Positions 36,655 through 45,207 of a stretch of DNA of 64,000 nucleotides are shown piece after piece (the first letter of the stretch is position 1; every line of letters begins with the position of its first letter). The stretch covers positions 1 through 64,000 of the forward strand of contig NZ_JAHQZS010000007.1 in NCBI RefSeq assembly GCF_019061145.1. Direction: 5' to 3'. Position numbers and translations under genes: made by a program. The notes under the pieces were generated by a model that did not search any database, was not told where the DNA came from, and was given only the letters and a program-made list of their open reading frames with translations. Origin of the DNA: Anianabacter salinae (GTDB lineage: Bacteria; Pseudomonadota; Alphaproteobacteria; Rhodobacterales; Rhodobacteraceae).

Positions 36655-38172
36655 TCATTCCGCAGCCTCCCGCACCCGCGCGAAATCGCCGGGGAAATGC
36701 GTCAGCGCCGACATCACCGGCAGCGGCGTGAAGCCCCCCAGCGCGCAGAGCGAGCCCTCCTTCATTGTCTCGCACAGGTCGGCCAGCAGCGGCGCCGCGT
36801 CGAGATCGCCTGCCGCGATCCGGTCGATCGTCTCGACCCCGCGCACCGCGCCGATGCGGCAAGGGGTGCACTTGCCGCAGGATTCAATCGCGCAGAATTC
36901 CATGGCGAATCGCGCCATGCCCAGCATGTCGGCGCTGTCGTCGAACACCACCAGCCCGGCATGCCCCAGAAGCCCGCCCTCGGCGTCCAGTTCCTCGTAG
37001 CCGAGGCGCGCGTCGAACTTCGACACCGGCAGATAGGCCCCCAGCGGCCCGCCGACCTGCACCGCCTTGACCGGGTGGCCCGAGGCGCTGCCGCCGCCCA
37101 GATCGTTCACCACCTCGTCCAGCGTGATGCCGAAGGCTGTCTCGAACAGCCCGCCGCGCGCGACATTGCCCGCGATCTGCAAGGTCACCGTGCCGCGCGA
37201 TCGGCCCAGCCCGAAATCGGCATAGGCCTGCGCGCCCTTCTCGAAGATCACCGGCACCGTCGCCAGCGAGATGACATTGTTCACCACCGTCGGACGGCCA
37301 AGAAAGCCTTCAAGCGCGGGCAGCGGCGGTTTCGCCCGCACCACGCCGCGCTGGCCCTCCAGCGAGTTCAGAAGCGAGGTTTCCTCGCCGCAGACATAGG
37401 CGCCCGCACCAACGCGGATCTCCATGTCGAACGCCCTGCCCGATCCCAGCACATCGCGCCCCAGAACTCCCGAGGCGCGGGCAATCTCGACCGCCCGGCG
37501 CATCACCTTGATCGCATCGGGGTATTCCGAGCGCAGATAGACATAGCCCTGCTCCGCCCCCACACCGAGACCCGCGATCACCATGCCCTCGATCAGGGTA
37601 AAGGGGTCGCCTTCCATCACCATGCGGTCGGCGAAGGTGCCGCTGTCGCCCTCGTCGGCGTTGCACACGACATATTTCCGCGCGCCGGGGTCACAGGGTG
37701 CGTCATGCACGGTCTGCCACTTGATGCCGGTCGGAAACCCCGCCCCGCCGCGCCCGCGCAGGCCAGAGGCCTTGACCTCGTCCACGATCTCTTGCCCGGT
37801 CATGCCCAGCGCGCGGCGCAGCCCGGCAAGCCCGCCATGTGCCTCGTAATCCTGAAGCGACAGCGGGTCGATGACGCCGACGCGGGCAAAGGTCAGCCGC
37901 GTCTGCCGCTTCATCCAGTCCAGGTCCTCGACCGGGCCAAGCGCCTTGGCGCTGGTGCCGTCCAGGATCGCCGCCGCGTCCTCAGGCGTCGCGGGGCCAT
38001 AGCCGTGGCGCACGCCGCTGATCTCGACCTCGACCAATGGCTCCAGCCAGACCATCCCGCGCGATCCGGTGCGCACGATCTCGGCGTCGGGCGCGGCGGC
38101 GCGCAGAGCGGCGACAACCTCGTCCGCGCCAACGGCCTTGGCGGCGCTGTCCATGGGAACAAAGATCTTCAT
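36655..38172 (-). CDS. fdsB: Formate dehydrogenase beta subunit FdsB (NuoF-like)
   Basis: The 505-residue FMN and 4Fe-4S diaphorase subunit that passes electrons from FdsA to NAD+. An N-terminal thioredoxin-like 2Fe-2S-type domain is followed by the NuoF core: SGLRGRGGAGFPTGIKW (FMN/NAD loop), YVVCNADEGDSGTFADR, VCGEETSLLNSLEG, and the cluster motif CGKCTPCRIG with a fourth Cys in LCALGG. The start (ATG 38172) overlaps fdsG by 4 bp. Confidence 0.97.
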   Translation of the reverse strand: MKIFVPMDSAAKAVGADEVVAALRAAAPDAEIVRTGSRGMVWLEPLVEVEISGVRHGYGPATPEDAAAILDGTSAKALGPVEDLDWMKRQTRLTFARVGVIDPLSLQDYEAHGGLAGLRRALGMTGQEIVDEVKASGLRGRGGAGFPTGIKWQTVHDAPCDPGARKYVVCNADEGDSGTFADRMVMEGDPFTLIEGMVIAGLGVGAEQGYVYLRSEYPDAIKVMRRAVEIARASGVLGRDVLGSGRAFDMEIRVGAGAYVCGEETSLLNSLEGQRGVVRAKPPLPALEGFLGRPTVVNNVISLATVPVIFEKGAQAYADFGLGRSRGTVTLQIAGNVARGGLFETAFGITLDEVVNDLGGGSASGHPVKAVQVGGPLGAYLPVSKFDARLGYEELDAEGGLLGHAGLVVFDDSADMLGMARFAMEFCAIESCGKCTPCRIGAVRGVETIDRIAAGDLDAAPLLADLCETMKEGSLCALGGFTPLPVMSALTHFPGDFARVREAAE

Positions 38173-38639
38173 GCGCCCGCCTCTGCCAGCAGGCTGTCCA
38201 TCCGCGCCGCGTCGACGCGCCCGACGACGCGGTCGCCCAGCATCACCGCGGGCGCGCAGGCACACAGGCCAAGGCAATACACCGGCTCGACCGTCACCGC
38301 GCCGTTTGTGGTGGTGCCGTGCCAGTCCAGCCCCAACCGCGCCAGCGTCGCCTCGGCCAGCGCGGTGCCGCCAACCGATTGGCACGCCTCGGCACGGCAG
38401 ATCTTCAGGACATGCCGTCCGGCGGGCGCTGCGCGGAAATCGTGGTAGAAGCTCAGCACACCGTGCAGCTCCGCCCGGGTGATGTTGAGCGCCTCGGCAA
38501 CGGGAACATGGGCCGCGGCGGGCACGCAGCCGAAAGCATCCTGCAGGGCGTGCAGGATCGGCAACAGCGGACCTTCGAGATGCAGGTGGGCTTGGATGAT
38601 CTCGTCGATCTCGGCCGTGTCGATGGCGGGGTCGGGCAT
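38169..38639 (-). CDS. fdsG: Formate dehydrogenase gamma subunit FdsG (NuoE-like)
   Basis: A 156-residue 2Fe-2S protein of the NuoE type, first gene of fdsGBACD. Cluster ligands lie in ICRAEACQSVGG and VYCLGLCACAPAV (C-x4-C and C-x3-C). ALQDAFGCVPAAAHVPVAEALN and VLSFYHDF are the usual helices. The ATG at 38639 follows GAGGAG; an ATG at 38699 would add 20 unrelated residues. Confidence 0.95.
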   Translation of the reverse strand: MPDPAIDTAEIDEIIQAHLHLEGPLLPILHALQDAFGCVPAAAHVPVAEALNITRAELHGVLSFYHDFRAAPAGRHVLKICRAEACQSVGGTALAEATLARLGLDWHGTTTNGAVTVEPVYCLGLCACAPAVMLGDRVVGRVDAARMDSLLAEAGA

Positions 38640-38733
38640 GGCCAGGGCGGTCTCCTCACATTTGGCATACCTTCGCACACGGTCCGGGCGCCCGATCAAT
38701 AACGGCGTTCAGTCGGTCGATTTGGTATTTCGA
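38640..38733 (-). promoter_or_regulatory. fdsG upstream region with repeated LysR-type half sites
   Basis: The 94-bp gap between the LysR gene and fdsG holds two copies of CGATCAAT (38693-38700 and 38731-38738) and two similar ATTTGG(C/T)AT segments (38659-38667 and 38720-38728). Both pairs are direct repeats. They are plausible binding sites for the adjacent LysR regulator but no T-N11-A site stands out uniquely. Confidence 0.4.
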
Positions 38734-39630
38734 TCAATCCTGACCGGACTGCCCGGCCAGCGCGCGCGCCTCGGCCAGAAGCGCGGCCAGAACCGGCGTG
38801 CGCGGGTCCCTGTGCGGCAGCACCAGGCCCACCTTGTGCTCTTGCCCGCCGCCGTCGAGAGGCACCAACGCAAGGTCCTTGCCGCCGGACAGGAACGCGG
38901 CGACATCGCGGGGAAGCACGGCCATGCAATTGCCCGACGCGACGCTGGCGACCAGCGCGATGATCGAGTTGGATTCGATCCAGACGCGCGGCACGGCACC
39001 GTTCCGCGCAAGGCACTGGTTGATGATCCGGCGGTTCTGCATGTCGGGCGTCAGCATCGCCAGCGGCGCATCGTCCAGCGCCGCCCAGGCCACCCGCTCG
39101 GCCCCCGCAAAGGACGAAGTGCGCGCGCAGACGAGGATATAGCTTTCCTCATACAACTCGGCGGTATCGACCCGGCCCAGCGGTTCGTTGTCGAGATAGG
39201 AAATCCCGGCATCCGCCTCGAAATCCTCGAGCATCTGGAGGATGTCGCGCGACGGGCGCGACAGGATCGTGAAGCGCACGTTGGGATGGCGCTGGCTGAA
39301 CGCCGTGCACAGCCGCGCCGCCCAGGTCTGCGCGGTGGGGATGACGGCAAGGCGCACCTCGCCCGAAAGGCCGTGTCGGCTGGTCCGCATCTCGTCGCGA
39401 AGCTGCCGGGCATCGCCGAGGATGCGCTTGGACCACACAAGCGCGGTCTGGCCCTCGGGGGTCAGCCCGCCGAACCGCGATCCGCGGTGCACAAGCTGCA
39501 CGCCAAGCTGTTCTTCAAGCTGCTTGATCCCGGCCGATAGCGTGGGCTGCGCGACGTTGAGGCTTTCGGCGGCGCGACCGAAATGCCGCTCACGGGCGAG
39601 CGCGACGAACATCTCCAGCTTGTCCAGCAT
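38734..39630 (-). CDS. LysR-family transcriptional regulator next to the formate dehydrogenase operon
   Basis: A 298-residue LysR regulator. The winged helix-turn-helix is at residues 1-60 (FVALARERHFGRAAESLNVA, QPTLSAGIKQLEEQLG), and the effector domain starts near 90 with GEVRLAVIPTAQTWAARL. It is encoded directly upstream of fdsG in the same orientation, so formate operon control is likely; R. capsulatus and Cupriavidus operons have comparable regulators. It may be cotranscribed with the operon if no promoter lies in the 94-bp gap. Confidence 0.9.
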   Translation of the reverse strand: MLDKLEMFVALARERHFGRAAESLNVAQPTLSAGIKQLEEQLGVQLVHRGSRFGGLTPEGQTALVWSKRILGDARQLRDEMRTSRHGLSGEVRLAVIPTAQTWAARLCTAFSQRHPNVRFTILSRPSRDILQMLEDFEADAGISYLDNEPLGRVDTAELYEESYILVCARTSSFAGAERVAWAALDDAPLAMLTPDMQNRRIINQCLARNGAVPRVWIESNSIIALVASVASGNCMAVLPRDVAAFLSGGKDLALVPLDGGGQEHKVGLVLPHRDPRTPVLAALLAEARALAGQSGQD

Positions 39631-39720
39631 GATCCGGCTTTCCTATCGCGGCCCCCTCAATCAATCGGCGATGCGGATCAAGTTGTCCAGACAGAGGGCG
39701 GGCGGCACCGCTGCGGGCGG

Positions 39721-40416
39721 TCAGGTTCTCGCGCGCTCGAACGCTTCCCAGCATCGCTCGAAGGCCTCGAAGGTCATCGGACCTTTCTTCGCTTCGCCAA
39801 GAACGATCTCTTCGCTGGCGATCAGCTTGTGGATCGCGCCCGCCAGCTCTGGCAGCACATCCGGGGGAATGACGACCGCGCCATGCCGGTCGGCGTGGAC
39901 AAGATCGCCCTCAGCCACGGTCAGCCCGAACACCGTGACTGGCCCGCCGATCTCGGTCACATGCACGAAGGCATGGCTTGGACCGATGGATCCCGCCACC
40001 ACCGGGAACCCCGGCGCGCAGTCGCCAAGGTCGCGCATCACGCCGTTGGTCAGCACGCCCGAGACGCCAAGCGACTTGTGGACCCATGTGTTGATCTCGC
40101 CCCAGAAGGCACCGACGCAATGGGGAGAATCGGTATCCTCGACCACCGCGATCGAGGGCGTCCGCGCCTCGGACATGTGGCGGTAGTAGGCCATCCGGCG
40201 CGCGCGGGTGTCGGCGACAGGTTCGGTCGGGGGTGCCAGCGCCGCGATCCGGGCGGTCACGGCATAGCCCACGACCGCAGGTGCGGCGGGATCGTTGCGC
40301 AGCACGGTGCCGCGCGTATAGGCGTCGAACCCGCGCTTGCCCTGCGCGACCTCGATGGCGTTGCAGACAGTGGGCGTGTCGCAGCGGCGCAGCAGGTTGA
40401 AAAGCTCGTCGTCCAT
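39721..40416 (-). CDS. RraA-family aldolase/decarboxylase
   Basis: A 231-residue protein of the RraA / 4-hydroxy-4-methyl-2-oxoglutarate aldolase family. The active-site signature is visible as GVLTNGVMRDLGDCAPGFPV (Arg-Asp pair) and the downstream GDLVHADRHGAVVIPP (metal Asp). CDTPTVCNAIEVAQ is the typical N-terminus. In catabolic clusters such enzymes cleave or decarboxylate 2-oxo-acids, and as the last gene of this run it may perform the final carbon-carbon cleavage to pyruvate or oxaloacetate. Its start overlaps the preceding hydrolase gene. Confidence 0.85.
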   Translation of the reverse strand: MDDELFNLLRRCDTPTVCNAIEVAQGKRGFDAYTRGTVLRNDPAAPAVVGYAVTARIAALAPPTEPVADTRARRMAYYRHMSEARTPSIAVVEDTDSPHCVGAFWGEINTWVHKSLGVSGVLTNGVMRDLGDCAPGFPVVAGSIGPSHAFVHVTEIGGPVTVFGLTVAEGDLVHADRHGAVVIPPDVLPELAGAIHKLIASEEIVLGEAKKGPMTFEAFERCWEAFERART

Positions 40417-41105
40417 CAGTCCTCCAGCCAGCGGAGCAGCGCCGCCGTCGTCGTTTCGGGTTGTTCCAGGGTCGGCAAGTGTCCCGAGCGGGGCACGATC
40501 ACCAGCCGGGAGTGCGGCATCAGCGCATGCATCAGGTCGTGCCGGTCGCGCGGGCAAAGCCGGTCGCCCTCGCCCATCAGCACCAGCGCGGGGCCAGTGT
40601 AGGCGCGCAAGGTGTCCTGCTGGTCGGGCCGCGAGGCAAGCGCGCGCGATTGCCGCTCGAAGACCTCTGGGCCAAGGGTCAGAGCCATGTCCATGCACAG
40701 ATCGAGGATCGCCTGTTTGCCCGGCCCGTCGGCAAGGTAGTTAGGCTTCATCTCGTCGCGCAGCACCTCGCGCAGTTGTCCGGCGTTCGCCTTCTGGATC
40801 TGGGCGTCACGCGCTGCCTGCACCTCCGGCGCCTCTGCGCGCGGGTTGGTGTCGAGCAGCGCCAGGCGCTCCACGCGCCCGGGAGCCTGCCGCACCATCT
40901 CCATCGCCACGATGCCGCCCATCGACAGCCCCGCGAGCGCAAAGCGCGCGGGCGCGTGGTCAAGGACGGCGGCGGCCAGATCCTCGACCCGGTCCGCCTC
41001 GGTGATCGCGGCATGGATCACGCAGCGCCGACCGAAGGCACCCATCTGCGGCCCCCAGAGTCGGGCGTCGCACATCATGCCGGGGATCAGGACAAGCGGC
41101 GTCAT
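40416..41105 (-). CDS. Alpha/beta hydrolase of the catabolic cluster
   Basis: A 229-residue alpha/beta hydrolase. LVLIPGMMCDARLWGPQM holds the oxyanion region, ALAGLSMGGIVAMEM is the nucleophile elbow (G-L-S-M-G), and PRSGHLPTLEQPE carries the catalytic His. It resembles enol-lactone hydrolases and related catabolic esterases; the exact ester or lactone is unknown. Both ends overlap neighbours by 1-4 bp, showing tight coupling with the MetE-like and RraA-like genes. Confidence 0.85.
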   Translation of the reverse strand: MTPLVLIPGMMCDARLWGPQMGAFGRRCVIHAAITEADRVEDLAAAVLDHAPARFALAGLSMGGIVAMEMVRQAPGRVERLALLDTNPRAEAPEVQAARDAQIQKANAGQLREVLRDEMKPNYLADGPGKQAILDLCMDMALTLGPEVFERQSRALASRPDQQDTLRAYTGPALVLMGEGDRLCPRDRHDLMHALMPHSRLVIVPRSGHLPTLEQPETTTAALLRWLED

Positions 41106-42223
41106 CCCGCCGCCCGCGCGCCCTCGGACAGGGCGGCCAGCTTGGCCCATGCGATTTCGGGATCGACGGCGCCGAAGCCCGCGAAGGTGCCGAAGCCGCA
41201 GTCGGACCCGGCGATCACGCGGTCGGCCCCGACGATATCGACGAAACGGCCAAGGCGCTGGCGCACAAGTTCGGGGTGCTCGACAAAGTTGGTCGTGGTG
41301 TCGACCACGCCGGGCACCAGCACCTTGTCGTCCGGGATGTTGGCGGCCCGGTCGCGGAACACCGCCCATTCATGGCCGTGGCGGGGATTGGACGTCTCGA
41401 ACAGGACATAGCGCGCCTTGACCGACATCAGCGTGTCGAACATCTGCGCCATCGGAATGTCGCAGACATGCGGGCCTTCGTAGTTGCCCCAGCAGATATG
41501 CACGCGGATCTTCTCGGCCGGGACATCCGACAGCGCGTGGTTCAGCGCCTCGACATGGGACGCAGCGACCTTGACGAACTCGGCATCCGACAACTCGGTG
41601 AACAGCATGTGCCGCGACAGCGCCAGATCGGGACAGTCGAGCTGCAGGTCCAGCCCTGCGGCAACGATGGTCTCGTATTCCGCCTTCATCGCATCGGCCA
41701 GCGCGGCGAGATACGCCTCGCGGCTGGGGTAATGCGCGTTCTGCAGGAACAGTGAGATCACCCCCGGCGAGGCCGCGTTCATGAAGCCGCGCGTGACACC
41801 CTGCGCCGCCATCGCGGCCTTGAGGTTGGCGATGTCCTTGTGCAACTCGTCCTGCCCGGCAGACCGCACGTCCCCAACGCACATGGGCCGCGCATAGCTG
41901 GGCGTGCCGCCGGAGTTCGCCAGCCGATCAAGGAAGCTGGGGAACAGCTTGAGGTCCGCAGGCGCGTTGCGCGGGCTGTCGCCGTCAAAGCCGGTGTACC
42001 GGTCCTTGACGTAGGTGGCATAGCTGATCTTCGAGGTCTCCCCGTCCGACACGATGTCGATCCCCGCCTCTTTCTGGCGGCGGACGACATCGTGGACCGC
42101 CTCGGTCATAACGCGGTCGAATTCGGCGGGGTCATGCGCCGCGCCGCGCTCGCGGGCGAACAGCTGGTCGACGACCGCCTGGCTGCGGGGAAGGCTGCCG
42201 ACATGGGTGGCGAGAACGGGCAT
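41102..42223 (-). CDS. MetE-like (cobalamin-independent methionine synthase C-terminal family) protein
   Basis: A 373-residue protein matching only the catalytic C-terminal domain of MetE. The zinc site is conserved: HICWGNYEG (His and Cys), and GSDCGFGTFAG (Cys); FETSNPRH is in the region of the Glu ligand. ATHVGSLPRS starts the domain. It lacks the N-terminal half of MetE. Stand-alone members include epoxyalkane:coenzyme M transferase and methyl transferases in catabolic clusters, so a thiol or methyl transfer step on the pathway substrate is possible. AAGGAG precedes the ATG at 42223. Confidence 0.82.
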   Translation of the reverse strand: MPVLATHVGSLPRSQAVVDQLFARERGAAHDPAEFDRVMTEAVHDVVRRQKEAGIDIVSDGETSKISYATYVKDRYTGFDGDSPRNAPADLKLFPSFLDRLANSGGTPSYARPMCVGDVRSAGQDELHKDIANLKAAMAAQGVTRGFMNAASPGVISLFLQNAHYPSREAYLAALADAMKAEYETIVAAGLDLQLDCPDLALSRHMLFTELSDAEFVKVAASHVEALNHALSDVPAEKIRVHICWGNYEGPHVCDIPMAQMFDTLMSVKARYVLFETSNPRHGHEWAVFRDRAANIPDDKVLVPGVVDTTTNFVEHPELVRQRLGRFVDIVGADRVIAGSDCGFGTFAGFGAVDPEIAWAKLAALSEGARAAG

Positions 42224-42254
42224 CCTGGTCTCCTTTCCGGGGGGGCGAGCGGGG

Positions 42255-43220
42255 TCAGGCGGCCTTTGGCGACCAGGTGGCGCCGGGCACATCCTCGGTG
42301 GCGACGACATGATACAGCGCCGCCTCGCCGCTCATCGACGGTACTGCGCCATGCGGCAGGCCCGCCGGAACCAGCGCGGTGTCGCCGGGCGCGAGGATCT
42401 CCTCGCCACCGTCCCAGAACAGCCGCCAGTGGCCGCGCACCGGCATCAGCACCGACGCGCGGTCGTGGCTGTGGGGTGCCTCGGTCGCGGTGGCTCGGGT
42501 CAGGAAATCGACCTCGAACCCCGGCTTGTCGCGGATGATCCCGGCCTCGCCGATGACCTTCACCGGGCTGCCCGCCCCGGCCAGCGCGACCATGTCCCAG
42601 TAGCGGCGCACGTAACCGCCGACGACCTGCATCGGCGAGGGTTCGGGGAACGTGCCAAGCGCGGCCTCGTCCAGAACCGGCATCGGCTTGACGCCTTCGG
42701 GCAGCGTCTCTCCCTTCTTGGTGTCGTACAGCTTGCCCTTATCGGACAGCACCAGACCATGATCGCGCGCATCCTCGATCACCTGCGGCGCCCAGATCAC
42801 GCCGCCGCCTGCGTCGTCGCCGCCAAGGATAGCCATGATCATCCCGTAGTCGGTGCCGATGTTCTCGAAGCCCCGAAAGATGCCGGTCGGGATGTTGAAG
42901 ATGTCGCCTTCCTCCAGCACAACCTCGCCCGCGTTGCCCCAACGGCCCCAGAAAAAGCGCCAGCGGCCCTTGAGGACAAAGAACACCTCGGCGGTGCGGT
43001 GCGAATGCAGCGAGTTGCGGCATTTCGGGGGCTGCCCGGCGGCGCCGATGTTGAAGCCGATGCTGTCGGTGATGTGAACGTGCTGGTCCGGGCTTTCCGA
43101 CACGCCGCCACCGATGATCGTGAAGTTCTCCTTCTGGTTCGACCCCGGCGTATGGGCGTCGATGAAGGCGGTCTTGCAGGGCTTGAGTTCGCCGTAGCGA
43201 ACGATCTTCGGGGTCGTCAT
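42255..43220 (-). CDS. Two-cupin protein
   Basis: A 321-residue protein with two cupin barrels. The first (about 70-125) has SLHSHRTAEVFFVLKGRWRF and GEVVLEEGDIFNIPTGIFRG but lacks the second-motif His. The second (about 235-290) has PHSHDRASVLMPVRGHWRLF and APGDTALVPAGLPHGAV, keeping the His residues for a metal. It could be a dioxygenase, isomerase or sensor; I cannot choose. It lies 2 bp after the SnoaL gene and 31 bp before the MetE-like gene. Confidence 0.8.
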   Translation of the reverse strand: MTTPKIVRYGELKPCKTAFIDAHTPGSNQKENFTIIGGGVSESPDQHVHITDSIGFNIGAAGQPPKCRNSLHSHRTAEVFFVLKGRWRFFWGRWGNAGEVVLEEGDIFNIPTGIFRGFENIGTDYGMIMAILGGDDAGGGVIWAPQVIEDARDHGLVLSDKGKLYDTKKGETLPEGVKPMPVLDEAALGTFPEPSPMQVVGGYVRRYWDMVALAGAGSPVKVIGEAGIIRDKPGFEVDFLTRATATEAPHSHDRASVLMPVRGHWRLFWDGGEEILAPGDTALVPAGLPHGAVPSMSGEAALYHVVATEDVPGATWSPKAA

Positions 43221-43222
43221 GT

Positions 43223-44191
43223 CTACCTCTGGTGAAGAAGGATCTGCTTCCAGATCGCGATTTCGTCGTACAGCGTGAATTCCCGGCGCAGGCCCCAGGG
43301 GCCGAACTCGGCGTGGCTCATCCCCATGATGTGGACGGGCGCGCCGGTGGGACGGCCAAAGGCGCCCCAGCCGTCATGGGTGCCGTCCAGCGACCAGCGG
43401 ATCGCCGCGCGCGGGCTGAGCATGTCGGCGTCCATCCCGATCCGGTGGTGGATGGTGAAGCGGGCAGAGGGAAAGGCAGACCGCAGAGCGATCCAGAAAT
43501 CGGCCATCGCCTCGCGCCCGATGGCGGTCACGGCGCCGGGATATTCGCCGATGGCGGCGCGGTCATGGCCGGTCAGGACATGGGCAAAGTCCCCGCCCAT
43601 GATGCGGGTCAGCGTCTCGGCATACTGCTCTCCCCAGGCGTTGTCGTTGCCCATGCCGTGATATTCGCCGTCGATGTCCGATGCAGGGCTAAAGGGGCGC
43701 GATGCCGCGTCCGGTCCGCCTTCCGAAGCGATCAGGCTGGCCGCATAGACGCGCGGGTCCATGCCCATTTGCCGGACGATGCCGCCATAGTCGCGCACCA
43801 GCCATTCATCATAGATCACGTCACCCCGCACCGCGCAGTCGGCAATCACGCGCGCGGTCCAGCGCCGTCCGGTGGCCGGGCCGAACGCACCGTCACGCGC
43901 CTGCGTCGCGGTCGAGATGATGCGGTGTGACGACAGGTAGCCGTGTTCGGGATCGTTCGACCAGATCACATCTTCGCCCAGAAGCTGGCGATCGGGAAAC
44001 TCGGCCAGCGTCGCCATGGTCGAGGCGATCACCGCCTCGTTGCCCCGGCTGACGCCCATCGGCGTGCGCACCGGAATATCGGGCGCGTAGTAGTCATGCA
44101 GCGTGGCGATCCCGCGATCTTCCCAAATCTCCTTCGTGATCGACAGGATGTAGTCGGGGAAATCCTTCCAGCGGTTCTGGTAGCCGGTCAC
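43223..44191 (-). CDS. Two-domain SnoaL/NTF2-like protein
   Basis: A 322-residue protein with two NTF2-like units, residues about 10-150 (DYYAPDIPVRTPMGVSRGNE, then a WTARVIADCAVRGDVIYDEW beta-hairpin) and 165-320 (DFAHVLTGHDRAAIGEYPGA, then FPSARFTIHHRIG and VHIMGMSHAEFGPWGLRREF). SnoaL-like cyclases and isomerases act on small polar carbon skeletons without metal. It overlaps the LacI gene by 4 bp. The divergent gene at 52334 has the same two-domain architecture. Confidence 0.78.
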   Translation of the reverse strand: MTGYQNRWKDFPDYILSITKEIWEDRGIATLHDYYAPDIPVRTPMGVSRGNEAVIASTMATLAEFPDRQLLGEDVIWSNDPEHGYLSSHRIISTATQARDGAFGPATGRRWTARVIADCAVRGDVIYDEWLVRDYGGIVRQMGMDPRVYAASLIASEGGPDAASRPFSPASDIDGEYHGMGNDNAWGEQYAETLTRIMGGDFAHVLTGHDRAAIGEYPGAVTAIGREAMADFWIALRSAFPSARFTIHHRIGMDADMLSPRAAIRWSLDGTHDGWGAFGRPTGAPVHIMGMSHAEFGPWGLRREFTLYDEIAIWKQILLHQR

Positions 44192-45207
44192 GGCGTGTCT
44201 CCTTGGGGATTCCGGGTCGATCCGCGCAGGATCAGAGGCCCAGGAATGCGGATCTTGCGCGGCGTCGCGACGTCTTCGATGCGGGACAACAGCGCCTCGA
44301 CCGTGGCCTCGACCATGCGGTTCACCGGCTGGCGCACGGTGGTCAGATCATAGGCCGGCCAGGCGGCGATGGGCACGTCGTCATAGCCGACGACTGCAAC
44401 GTCGTCCGGGATCGACAGCCCCAGCCCGGTGCGCAGGGCATCCATCACCGCGAACGCCATGTGGTCGTTGCCGACGAAGACGGCATCGGGGCGGCCGGGC
44501 GCCGAAAACATCTCTCGGGCCAGCGCGGCAGCGGTGTCGCGGTTGTACATCCCGTCCACCACGGCGACCGGGTCGCGCCCATGCGCGGCAAGCCCCTCGA
44601 TGAAGCCGAGCGCCCGGTCGCGCCCGGTCGAGGATCCCTGCCATCCCGAGATATGGGCGATCCGCTCATGCCCCGCCCGCACCAGATGATCGGCAACGGC
44701 GCGCGCTCCTGCCACGTTGTCCGACGTGACCTCGGCGAGCCTTGGGTCGTCCTGGCCGCGGTTGAACATCACGACCGGGATGCCCGCCGCCTCGCAGCGG
44801 TTGGTCAGGTCGTTCGTCATCGCCACCGAGGCGGTCACGATGCCCTCGACCTGGTAGTCGATCAGTTCCTGCATCACGGGGGCCACGCCCTCGGTCGAGT
44901 TCTCGGCCATGAAGACGAGGATGTGATAGCCCCGCGCCTGCAGCGCCCGCGACAGGCGTTCCAGCGCGATCGGGTAGAACTGGTTGTCGAGATAGGCGAC
45001 GACAAGCCCGATGATCCGGGTGCGCCCGGTGATCAGGCTGCGCGCCAGCACGTTCGGGCGGTAGCCAAGGCGCGTGGCGGCGTCGCGCACCTTTTCCATG
45101 GTCTTTTCCGACACGCTGGCACCGGGCGTGAACACCCGGCTGACCGCCGACTGGCTGACCCCCGCAAGGCGGGCCACGTCCTGCGATGTGACCTTTTCGC
45201 CCGCCAT
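44188..45207 (-). CDS. LacI-family transcriptional regulator of the catabolic cluster
   Basis: A 339-residue LacI/PurR regulator. The N-terminal helix-turn-helix is VTSQDVARLAGVSQSAVSRV, followed by the hinge helix RPNVLARSLITGRT. The ligand-binding core resembles periplasmic sugar-binding proteins (IIGLVVAYLDNQFYPIALER, then FNRGQDD, PDAVFVGNDHMAFAVMDAL and VVGYDDVPIAAWPAYDLTTV). It is embedded in the operon, overlapping the SDR and SnoaL genes. Its likely target is the perfect palindrome at 52252-52267 before the solute-binding protein gene, giving substrate-induced derepression. Confidence 0.9.
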   Translation of the reverse strand: MAGEKVTSQDVARLAGVSQSAVSRVFTPGASVSEKTMEKVRDAATRLGYRPNVLARSLITGRTRIIGLVVAYLDNQFYPIALERLSRALQARGYHILVFMAENSTEGVAPVMQELIDYQVEGIVTASVAMTNDLTNRCEAAGIPVVMFNRGQDDPRLAEVTSDNVAGARAVADHLVRAGHERIAHISGWQGSSTGRDRALGFIEGLAAHGRDPVAVVDGMYNRDTAAALAREMFSAPGRPDAVFVGNDHMAFAVMDALRTGLGLSIPDDVAVVGYDDVPIAAWPAYDLTTVRQPVNRMVEATVEALLSRIEDVATPRKIRIPGPLILRGSTRNPQGDTP

